Positions 40,152 to 52,100 of a DNA stretch of 64,000 nt are shown here, piece by piece. How positions within the stretch are numbered: the stretch's first letter is position 1; each line of letters opens with the position of its first letter. Under the pieces are notes generated by a model. That model was not told the DNA's origin. It saw nothing but the letters and a program-made list of their open reading frames with translations, and made no database searches. The stretch covers positions 62,001 to 126,000 of the forward strand of contig OY723300.1 of assembly GCA_963210315.1 (NCBI GenBank), in the 5' to 3' direction. Both the position numbers and the translations under genes were made by a program. Source of the stretch: Rhynchopus euleeides. Its lineage: Eukaryota; Euglenozoa; Diplonemea; Diplonemida; Diplonemidae.

Positions 40152-43100
40152 TTAGATGTCATCGTCATCATCCTGGCCGCGCATTTCCTGCGAGTCCCCG
40201 TTCAGCAGCGACTCGTTGTGGTCGCCCTCGAGGCCCCCGCGGGTCGGGGCGCGTGTGCCCAGCTCCTCGTCTTCGCCATCCACCTGGGCCTCGAACTGCT
40301 TGTTCCACTTCTCGTCGTCCTCCTCTGTCTGGTTGGCCTGCTGGCGGCGGCGCAGCAGCAGGAAGGCCAGCAGGCAGCAGGACAGGCACAGAAGCAGCAG
40401 CAGGGGCAGCAGCCAGCACAGCAGGCAGTCATCGTCGTCGCCATTGCCAGCCGGGCGCCACTCCAAAGACTCGTTGAGTGTGAGCGACAAGGTGAGGGTT
40501 TCTGTGCGGGACACCCCGGAGCGGCCGCCAGAGGGCCCACAGATGCTGAAGGTGCTGTCGTAGACACAGGCAGGCTCGTTGCTGCACCCCGCCTCGTCCA
40601 GGTCGCCGCACACCACCCCCGTGCACTGCGCAGCCTTGCCGGCAGCTGACCCCTCCTGGGGGGCCTTGCATTTGCAGACCCAGTCGCCCTCGGCAGACAG
40701 GTCGGGATCCTCACAGAGCTGGCCAGCATCCGTGCATGCGCCCAGCTCGCATGTGGGGCATGTGGCGATGCACTCGTCTGTGCCGCAGCGGGCAGGCTTG
40801 CCCTTCCCGTTGGTGCCCGACTGCGGGGAGACGCACTGGCACACCCAGTCGTCGCTGGTGGAGACGTCGGGGTCGAAGCAGGTCTGCCCGACGGAGGTGC
40901 ACACGCTGGCCACTTCGGGCGCCTGGCACTCGCCGGTGAAGATGCAGACCGCTGCGGCCTGCTCCCCTTCGCCCACAGAAGGCTTCGGGCATTTGCACTT
41001 CCAGTCGCCCGTCGCCGAGGCGTGCGTGTCGGGGTCAAAGCACTGCAGGGGTGGTGGGGTGGGGTGTGTGTGGTGGTGTGGAACAGAATGTCAGCACAAC
41101 CCACAGCCGCCCAAACCAAAGGGTGTCCAGGCGGGTTTTGTACCGCTTCAGTGAAGTGGTACTGCGACCAGATCTGCAACTGTCGGGCATTGTGCATCGT
41201 GCATACCACTTGGCCCACGGCACTGCAAATGCGGGCGATGCTGCTGTCAAGGCATTCGTCGTAGGCGCACACCGCCGGCGCCGTCAGGGCGCTGCCTGTC
41301 TTAGGTGCAACGCAGACACACATCCAGTCATTGAGGCTGGACCCGCTCTTGCTGGGGTCGTGGCACTCCTGGCCCGTGGGGCAGACATTCGCGTTCGCGG
41401 GCAGCGTGCACTCGTCTTGCTCTGTCGGGAAGGTGGTGTTGTTGTGGTGGTGTGGCGTGGGCATTTATTTCTCTTGGGAGGCTCTATCGCACCCCACCCC
41501 AACCAGGCAGTGTCACATACCGCAAATGGCACGCGAGGCGACGGCTGACGCACCCGTCGCAGGTGCGACACACTCGCACTTCCAGTCGCCGAGGCTCGCC
41601 ATCGACATGTCGGGGTCGACGCAGCGCTGGCTGACACCCAGGCACGCGAAACCCTTCCCGTCGCCCTTGTCAGCGCATGTCTTGCACTGCACCGAGCACT
41701 CATCCAGGTGGCACGTTGCAGGCCCCTGGACCCCCTTCGTCACAGTCACCAGGGGCTCGGCGCAGCGGCACTCCCAGTTGTCGGGCAGCGTGCTGTCCTC
41801 GTCGAAGCAGTACTGGCCGTCGCCGCACTTCGATGCGGAATCCTTGCATTCGTCCCCATCGGGGTACGCTGTAGCAGGCAGTGGTGCAGTGGGCAGCAGA
41901 AGGCACAACAAGGCAGCAAGTCAGCACAGGCATGCGCGGGACATACTGCAATCAGCGGCACCGCCCTGCTTCGAGCCTGTGGCAGGCGACGCGCAGAGGC
42001 ACTCCCAGTCGCCACGCGAGTCTGATGCTGTGTTTGCATCACGGCACTGCTGCCCGGCATCCAGGCAGGTCGTGACATTCTTGCACTCGTCGTACTCTGT
42101 GGGTCGTGAGGTGGTGTGTTGGTGTGTTGGTTGTGAGGCATCAGGCATCATACCACACACAGCCCAGGCAAGGTCCTGCTTGTCATCGGTGTCGGCGCAG
42201 CGGCACTCCCAGTCGCCGCTCACAGTGGGGGAGTGGTCGCGGTCGACACACACCTGGCCCTTCTCGGCACACACGTTGGCGAAGGTGGGCTGCGGGGCAC
42301 CCTCGGGGGCAGACTTCATGATGTCGGCACATGTCTGCCGCTGCGCAGCAACACACTTCGAGTTCTTGCGGTTGAACTCCGTATCCGCAACGAAGCACCA
42401 GTCGCCATCTGCGGACCTGTCAGGGTTGCAGCACCCAGTGCTGCAAGGCTCCGAGAACCCAGGGCCGGTCCCGAGGAAGGCGCCGTTGTCAGACTTGGCC
42501 ACCCAGTCGCACGCGCACTCACAGCCATCGTTGGTGTACCGGGTGAAGTGTCCGCACTGGCGTGCGCCGGTGTCGGTGACAGCCAGACACTCGTCGACCA
42601 AGCAGGTCTCCACCGCCTTGCCAACGGCTGTCGCAGTAGCGGGTGCGATACACCTGCACATCCAGTCGCTGAGCACCTCCATCGACATGTCAGGGTCCAC
42701 GCAACCCTGGCCTGCAGCAGTGCACACATTGACACCCTCGGGGCTGGAGCGTGCACACGTCGGGCAGATGTCATCGCACTCGTTGACCAAACACTTCGCA
42801 GGCTGCTTGGCAGCAGGCTCGCCGTGGAACGGAGGCAGGCACGCACACCTCCACATCCCGGGGTCAGTCGAGTTCGCACCAGGCACACACTTCTGCTCAG
42901 CCGCCGTGCACACCTGCAGGTGGGCTTCGACGTCGCACCCGCCGATGTAGGCGCAGGTCGCCACGCCCCCGACCATGGTACCCTTGGCAGGGGCGGGGCA
43001 GTTGCATGTCCAGTCGCCCTTGCTGTTGGGTGACTTGTCCTGGTCGATGCACTGCTGCCCGACCTCGGTGCAGCGCTGCCCGTGGGTGATGCACTCATCC

Positions 43101-46100
43101 AACACACAGGCAGCAGCACCCGCCACCCCGAAGCCCGACGAGGGCAGAGGGCACAGGCACATCCAGTCGCCTGTCTGGTGCACGCCCTTCTTCGGGTCCT
43201 CGCAGTTCTGCCCGACAGCGGCACACACCACCTCGTTGTCGGCACACTCGTCGACGGTGCATTCGGCAGCAGCAGCCACCGCCTCGCCCGTGCCCACCGT
43301 GCACACGCAAGACCAGTCCTTCACACTCTCGGGCGACTTGTTGCGGTCGACACAGCTCTGCTCCGCAGCAGTGCATGTGTGCGTCAGCCCCTTCTGTGCG
43401 CAGGTGGCACAGCGCGCCGTGCACTCATCCAGGATGCAGGTGGCACGCTTGTTCAGCATCTCGCCGTCCAGCGGGGCGGTGCAGGCACAGTACCAGTCGT
43501 TGTTCTTCTCGACACACATCTGCCCAGACCCGCACTGGTCGCCAAACTGCGAGCACAGGTTCTCCTGCTTGCACGTAGCCACTGGGCCACCGATCATGCT
43601 GCCGTCGTTGGGGTCGGGGCACTGGCACAGCCAGTCGCCGAGGGTCCCGACATCCTGGTTGGGGTCGACGCAGGTCTGCCCCTTCTGCGAGCACACCTCG
43701 TTGCCGTTGGTGGACCCCGAGAACGCCTTGTCCACAATGCACTCGTCCAGGCGGCATGCGGCAAGCTCGCGGTTGCCGGGCTCCCCAACGTAAGGCCACG
43801 AGCACTGGCACTGCCAGTCACCCAGCTTGGTGCGGTCCACATCCACGCACATCTGCACAGGGTTGCCGTCCGAGTTGACCATCTCAGAGCACGTACGCTT
43901 GTTCTCCGCCAGGCTGCACTCGTCCAACTCGCACTGCGCTGCGGCAGCACGCTGCTCTCCGAAGGCAGGCGCAGGGCACTTGCAGCGCCAGTCGCCGTTG
44001 CTCGCAGGGTCGGTGTTGGGGTCCACGCACTCCTGCTCTGCTGCCAGGCAGGCGTGTGTCTGTGACCCGGGCTTGGTTGCGCACGTCTCGCACGTCACAC
44101 GGCACTCATCCAGAATGCACACTGCAGGGGCGTTTGTCTTGGCCTCGCCAACCTGGGGGTTGACACAGCGGCACTCCCAGTCGCCCACCGTGGCAGTGTC
44201 AGGGTCGTAGCACGTCTGCCCCGCCTTCTCGCACACCGCGGCATTCGCGGCGTCAGCGCAGTCACCCGTGTATGTGCACTGCGCCGTCTTGGCAACCGCC
44301 TTGCCGGTGGCAGGCGACGGGCAGTGGCACTCCCAGTCACCGAGCTTCGACGCAGACATGTCAGGGTCGAAGCAGGTCTGGCCGACAGCCGCGCATTCCT
44401 TCTCGTGGAGCTGGCACTCATCCCGCTTGCATGTCGCAGCACCGCCGATCTTCTTCCCGACCGCAGGAGAGAAGCACTCGCAGAACCAGTCGCCGTCCAC
44501 CTTGCTGTCAGGGTCGATGCAACGCTGCTCCTCTTTGCGGCACACCACACCCTGCGTGTCGCACTCGTTGACAGCGCACTCGGCACTGGCAGCGACGGCA
44601 CTGTTAGGGTGGGCCGTCCCCTGCAGCGGGCACACACAGCGCCAGTCGCGGGTCTTCAGCGGGTCTGTGCTCCCCTCCACGCAAGACTGCCCGTTCTTCA
44701 CGCAGAGGTTCTCGCCACCCGTGCTCGCGCACGTGTCGCACACGGTGTTGCACTCGTCCAGCATGCACTGCGCCGCCACCCCTGTGGTAGCGTACTCTGC
44801 AGGCGTGCCTGTCTGAGGGGGGGAGCACTCGCAGCGCCCCTTGGCAGGGTTGCTGGGGTCCACCACACACAGCTGCCCGCGTGCTGTGCAGGCCTGGCCG
44901 TACGCCGAGCACCACGAGCCGGGCGTGCACGTCGCAGGTGCCATCACCTTCGTCTGCGTCCCCTCGATGCACTGGCAGTACCAGTCGTCCTTGCTCAGCA
45001 GGTCGGTGTTCGGGTCGACACACTTCTGCCCTGCGTTTGCGCACACGTCGTGGTTGGCTGTGTTGAGGCACTCGTCCCACGTGCACGCTGCCACCCTGCG
45101 CGTGGCCTCGCCGACAGCAGGCTTGGGGCACTCGCACTTCCAGTCGTCCGCCGCACTCGTGCTGGGGTCGACGCATGTCTGGCCAGCAGCACCGCACACC
45201 TGCGCAAGACGGCCGTTGTTGGCAATGCACTCGTCCACCAGGCACAGGGCGGCGCCCAGTGCCTTTGACCCTGCAACGCCGTCAGGACACACACACCGCC
45301 AATCCGACAAACTCGACGGGGATGTCGACGCGTCTTCGCAGCGCTGACCAGCAGCTTCGCACACGCTGCCAGCACCCCTGTCAGCGCAGGTCGGGCACCG
45401 CGCAGTGCACTCGTTCAGCTGGCACGCGGCAGGCCCGCCACGTGCACTCACACCAAGAGCAGGGTCCACACACTGGCACACCCAGTCGCCGTCCACCTCT
45501 GTGTTGGGGTCGAAGCACGCCTGCCCAACCTGCGTGCACACACGCGAGTTGTCCTCAATCACGCACTCGCCGTGCCAGGTGCAGGTGGCAATCCCCTGCA
45601 GCTTCTCGCCCTCGGAGCCCTTGGGGCACACACACTTCCAGTCGTCCACCCCAGGCCCGTCCACACACTGCTGCCCGACATCGCCGCACGTCCCGCCGTG
45701 AGTCCTGCACTCGTCGACCATGCACGTGGCAGGGCCATTCGCGACAGGCTCTCCGAACGATGGTTCCACGCACTCGCAACGCCAGTCGCCCATGTGCTTG
45801 GAATCCTTCTTGGGGTCGACGCACTTCTGCGATGCGGGGCACGTGCCCACAGTGTCGCACTCGTCCACCAGGCAGACCGCGACGTTCGTAACAGCCACAC
45901 CTGTCCCAGAAGCGCATTTGCACCTCCAGTCGTTCTTCGACGTCATCGACGGATTCGGATCCTCGCAGACCTGGCCGGCAGCCTGGCAGATGTTGCCACC
46001 ACCCTGGTTGGCACACGTCTGGCACACCGCCGTGCACTCGTCCAAATCGCACTGCGCGACACCGGCCTTCTTCAAACCGCCTCCCTGGGCGCAGTGGCAC

Positions 46101-49100
46101 TCCCAGTCGTTCCGGGAGCCTGGCATCGGCGACGGGTCGATGCACACCTGCCCTGCCTTCTCGCAGGTCTGGAAGTTGGCGTCAATGTTGCACTCGTTGA
46201 GGATGCAGCGCGCCGCCCTGCCCGTCGATGACCCTGTCTGCTCGTCCGGGCAGACGCACACGAAGTCGCCACGCGAGGTCGGGTCCGTGTTGGGGTCGCT
46301 GCACTTCTGGTCGGGGCCGCATGCCAGGGGAGCACCCTCCTCTGTGATGCACTCGTCCAGGATGCACACGGGGATGCCCAGCGTGCGGTTACCCGTGGCA
46401 GGCGGCTTGCACATGCACATCCAGTCGCTGACGGACCGTGCGTCCTTGTTCGGGTCATAGCACACTGTGTCTGTGCGCGCGCAGACGTTCCCTCCGCCGT
46501 GGTCTGCGCACGTGTGACAGATCTCAGCGCACTCGTCAAGGATGCACACCGCAGGCTGCAGCTTGGCGGAGCCTGACGTGCCATCCGCACAGCGGCACAG
46601 CCAGTCATGCAGGGAGGCCCCGTCGGTGTTGGGGTCGTAGCAGGTCTGGCCCTCCTTGCTGCATGTGTTGCCTGCGCATGTGGTGCACTCCACCTTGCAC
46701 TCGTCCAGCACGCACACAGCAGGCTCGCCTGCACCCGGTGCGCCCGTCGCAGGTTTGAGGCACTCGCAACGCCAGTTGCCAGACACGGCCACATCAGGGT
46801 CGAAGCAGGCCTGCCCCTTCTCCGAGCACACCTTGCGGATAGCGTCAATGGCACACTCGCTTTCCTTCGGCGTGCAGTCGGCCTCACCCATAAGCTTCTT
46901 CTCGGTCAGCGGTTCCGGGCAGTGGCACTCCCACGTGTCCTTCTTGGTGGTGTCGGGGTCCTTGCAGACCTGGCCGAACTCATGGCACATCCACTCCTTC
47001 TCCGCACACTCGTCCTCGATGCAGGTTGCAAGCGCCGCCACTGCATTGCCGTTCATGGGGGGCGGGCACCGGCACTCCCAGTCATCAGAGGAGGTCCACT
47101 TCGGGTCGACGCAGAGCTGCCCCACACAGGTGTCGAAGTTCTTCGGGACCGTGCACTCATCCAGCTCGCACATCGCGACACTGGCGACGGCTGTCGTCGG
47201 GGTGTCCTTGCACTTGCACACCCAGTTGCCGAGGTGGCTCGCCTCCTGATCAGGGTCGAAGCACTCCTGCCCAGCTTTCTCGCACTTGTTAGGCTCCCCC
47301 TTCTTCTCGACGGCAGTGATGTTGCCGAACACAGTGGTGCACTCGTCCACCTGGCAGTTGGCAACCTTTCCGGGGCTGTACGTCTTCTCGTTCGGCGGCG
47401 GGCAGACGCACTTCCAGAAGCCCTGGAGGTTCAGCTCGTCGTCAACACACGTCTGTCCTGCACCACGGCAGACATCCCCGTACAGGTCGCACTCGTCGAG
47501 GGTGCAGTTTGACTTCTGTGCAATGGCAGAGCCCGTCCAGGGGGCGATGCACTGGCAGGTCCAGTCGCCCTGGGACGACGTGGCCTTGTCGGGGTCGTAG
47601 CAGGTCTGGCCAACATCCGTGCACTGCGCACCGTGCACATCGCATTCATCCACAATGCACGATGCCACTGATCCCGTCGACTGCCCCTTGCCTGGCGCCT
47701 TGCACTCGCAGCGCCAGTCCCCGACAACTGCGGTATCAGGGTCGATGCAGTCCTGCCCCGCCGTGGTGCACGTCGACCGGTGGATATCGCACTCGTTGAC
47801 ATTGCACTCTGCAGCCATACCCACCTGCGACCCAGAGGCCGGCGGCAGGCAGCGGCACACCCACGAGTTCAACCCTGACAAGGGGTTCTTGTCGGGGTCG
47901 ACGCATGACTGGCCCGCGTCGGTGCACGTCGTGCCTGCGCATGTCGCGCATTGGGAGACGCACTCGTCGAGGACACATGCGGCAGGTGCCATCTTGCCGG
48001 GCACGCCAGTCGCGGGGGTGATGCAAAGGCACTGCCAGTTGCCCTTCGTCGCCTCGTCGGGGTCGAAGCACAGCTGCCCCACAGACGTGCACACGTCGCT
48101 CACGACAGGGTCCTCGCACTCACCCACCAGCTTGCACTCCGCAGGCTTCATGGCGCCAGGCGCACCCTCCAGCGGGGGCGGGCACTTGCACTGCCAGTCG
48201 TTGAGGCTGTCCTGGCCCTTGTGGGGATCCATGCAGATCTGCCCGTGCGTGCTGCACACATGCCCGTTCTTCTTGCACTCGTCCACAAGGCACTGCGCCA
48301 TGCCCTTCGTTGCCTTGCCCACGGCAGGTGCCTGGCAGTGGCACTCCCAGTCGCTCAGGCTTGTCGACTGCGTGTCAGGGTCGATGCACACCTGATTCCC
48401 TGCTTCGCAAACAGTCCGCGCACGCTCGCACTCGTCGACCGGGCATGCTGCTGCGTTGGCAATGGCTGTCGCCGTAGAGGGCGGGGCGCACTTGCACATC
48501 CAGTCGTGCAGGCTTGTGTACGCAGTGTTGGGGTCAACGCACGTCTGGCCCGCCGTGCGGCAAACGTTGTTCTCACATGTGGCACACGTGGCCTCGCACT
48601 CATCGAGCACACAGCTGGCAGCCTGCTGCGAGGCTGAGCCAGACGAGGGTGCGATGCAGCGGCAGACCCATGTGTCAGCCGTGGTCTTGTTGGTGTCGAC
48701 GCACTGCTGCGGCGGCTGCGCCTCCTCGCAGATGTGACGCTTCTCAACACACTCGTCCACCTCGCACGTGGCAGCCCGCAGCTTCTGCACCACGCCAGAG
48801 GGGGGCGGGCACACACACTCCCAGTCGCTCAGCTCCTCGAGGTTGGGGTCGTTGCACGTCTGCCCGGCGCCACACTTGTCGCCGTGGATGAGACACTCGT
48901 CCGTGGTGCACGTCGCTGGGCTCGCTGTCTTGGTCCCCTGCTTTGGTGGCGGGCACACGCAGTCGAAGTCGCCCAGTGTGTCCAGGTGCGAGTCGTGGCA
49001 CAGCTGGCCTGCCTCTGTGCACACATGGCCGGGAATCACCTCCATGATGGGCTCTGTGCACTCGTCCAGGCCGCACAGCGCCAGCCCAGCAGTGGTGAAC

Positions 49101-52100
49101 TTCTGGCTCAGAGGAGGGGGGCACCTGCACTGCCAGTCGTTCACCGAGTGCGAGGCGGTGTTGACGTCAACGCACGTCTGCCCGTCAACCTCACAGATGT
49201 TGCCACCGCCCTTGTTGGCGCAGGTTGTGCACTCCTCCTTGCACTCGTCCAGCACGCACTCAGGCACCACGCCGCCCACCTGGAAGGAGCTGCCGATGGG
49301 GCACTTGCAGTACCAGTTGTTGGGCGTGCTGTGGTCGGGGTCGACGCACTTCTGCTCCTCCATGGTGCACACGTTGCCCTTGCCCTTGTCAGCGCATGTC
49401 ACACACGTCGCAGTGCACTCGTTGGTGAGGCACTCTGCTGCAGGCGCCTGCAGAGCAGACCCCGATGCAGGTGGCTTGCAGTGGCACTCCCAGTCGCCCA
49501 CCTTCGCGGTGTCAGGGTCAACGCAAATCTGTGTCGCAGCCAAACACACGCTGCTGTTGGCTGTGCACTCGTCAAACGTGCAGTCCAGCACGGCACCAGC
49601 CGTCTTTGTGTTGGTGGAAGGAGGCGGGCACACACACATCCAATCGTTGGTGTGCTTCGGGCTGGTGCTAGGATCGATGCAAGTCTGGCCCGCTTTGGTA
49701 CACACTTCCTTCTCGCACGAAGCACAGGTGGGGTGCTCGCACTCGTCCAGAACACACACAGCAGCGGCACCGACCAGGGGGTTGCCCGTTGCCGGGGGCG
49801 TGCACTTGCACACCCAGTCGCCTGTCTTCGTCGTGTCGGGGTCCTCGCACACCTGGTTGTGCATCTCGCACAGCCCCTTGGCACAGCTGGCACACGTCAT
49901 GTCGACACACTCGTCCAAAGTGCAGTCCGTCGCAGCTGCCCCCACCTTTGCCGTGCCCTTGTAGGGTGCGATGCACTCGCACTGGAACTGACCCGAGGAT
50001 GCGACGCAGTGCTGGTTGGCTGAAGCGCACACCTTGTCACCACCGTCCCTGCACTCATCAACTGGCTGGCACTTGGCAGGTTTCATGTTGGCAGGCACAC
50101 CCTTGTCGTCACCGAGACAGGTGCACACCCACGAGTCCTTCGCAGCCTTGTCGGAGTCCTGGCACAACTGCCCGGCGTGCGCGCACACATCACTGTTGGT
50201 CTTGCATTCGTCCTCGAGGCACACAGCAGGGCCCGCTGTCTGTGACCCGGTCGAAGGGGGCAGGCACTCGCAGTACCAGTCGTTGTCCTTGTGCTGGTCA
50301 GGGTCGAGGCACATCTGGCCGCGGTGACACTGGTCACCGTTGGCATCGCATTCGTCTGTCTCGCAGTCGGCAGCGTTGCCAATCGCAATGGTGTTCGACG
50401 GATCCGGGCACTTGCACATCCAGTCATTCGTCGATGCGCTGTCCTTCTTCGGGTCTTCGCAGGTCTGGCCCTCCTTCGTGCACACGTTCTGCAGTGCCGC
50501 GTCGGTCTTCGCGCAGGTCGGACACGTCTGGGTGCATTCGTCGAGCAGACACACATCAACAGGGCCACCGACATTCGAGCCAGTGCTGGGGGGCGGGCAC
50601 TTGCACATCCAGTCATTCAGAGAAGAGTCAGTTTTCCCCGGGTCCTCGCATACCTGACCCACAACGGCACAAACATCGGTACCATTTTCGGATGCGCACG
50701 TCGGGCACAGATCTTTGCACTCGTCCAGAGGGCATTCCGCAGGCCCGCCCGGCTGTGTCGTCGTGCCTGTCTTACACTGGCAGTACCAGTCGCCGGTGTT
50801 GCTGGTGTCAGGGTCGACACAGTTCTGGTTCCGTGCGTGGCAATCGGCGCCGTGCTCAGCGCACTCGTCCTCCACACATTCGGCGGGCGCCTGCATCCCC
50901 GGAGCACCCGTCTTGGGAGGGAGGCACTTGCACTGCCAGTCATCCGTCACCATCTGGTCCGGGTCCATGCACAGCTGCCCCTTGTCTGTGCACACGTTGC
51001 TCTGCGCTGAAGGGATGCCAGGCGTGGGCGGTGTCACGGCAGGCTTCCCGCCGTCGGTGGGCACCGATCCCGGTGGCGTGCAGGACTGGCGCGTCCCCGA
51101 CTGGCAGCCCTGCTTGTTAGTGTTGTAGGGGTCAGCAGCAAGGTAGCACCAGTCACCGTTGGTGTCGAACTGCGGGTTGCAGCAGCCCGCAGTGCACGGC
51201 TCTGTGGCACCAGGTCCGGGGAGAAGCGGGATGACGTTGCCGTTCATATCCTTGAATGTCGCAGTCCAGTCGCACGCACACAGGCACCCCTCCTTGCTGT
51301 ACCGGCTGCGGTGGCGGCACAGGACTGCGGTTGAAGGCTCGATGCACTCGTCCTTCCCATCCACGCACTGCGCGACAGCTGCTGTCACAGCGGACTTCGA
51401 GCTCGTCTTGCAGGTGCACGACCAGTCGCTGAGGCTGCTTGCAGTAGTCACAGGGTCATGGCACGTCTGGTTCTTGGACTCGCACACGTTGGGTGCCCCC
51501 TGCGTGGTCCGTGCGCATGTGGGGCACACAGCGGTGCACTCGTCGAGCGTGCAGGGGATCGCAGCACCAAGCGCCTGCTTCCCCGTGCTGGGGGCCGGGC
51601 AGTGGCACTCCCAGTTGTCTGACACCTTCGCATCGGGGTCGACGCACGTCTGCCCCGCATCTTCACACTTCTGCTTGTTCTCCTGGATGGAGCACTCGTC
51701 CTCCTCGCACTGGGCGGCCTGTGCCTGCGACGCCGTCGTGGAGGGCGGGGGACAGCGGCACTCCCAGTCACCTGCCTTGTTGCTGTCCGGGTCGACGCAC
51801 GACTGCCCAGCCTTGATGCACACATCTTCGTGTGTGCGGCACTCGTCCTCTGTGCAGTCTGCCTTCTTCGTCAGGGCACGGCCGCTCTTCGGGTCGACGC
51901 ACACACACTCCCAATCAGACACGTTGCGGATGCTGTGCTCCACACACGTCTGCCCAGCCTTCGTGCAGATGTTGCCACTGCCAGTGTCTGCGCATGTCGA
52001 GCACTTCTCCTTGCACTCGTCCAGGGTGCACACTGCAGGTGCCATAGTCGCAGCCCCAACCTGCGGCGGCTTGCACTTGCACCGCCAGTCGCGCAGGTTG

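Noticed and set aside
41051-43033. Long plus-strand frames over the EGF-like array (up to 539 codons)
   Set aside because: Antisense shadows; the cysteine pattern exists only on the minus strand.
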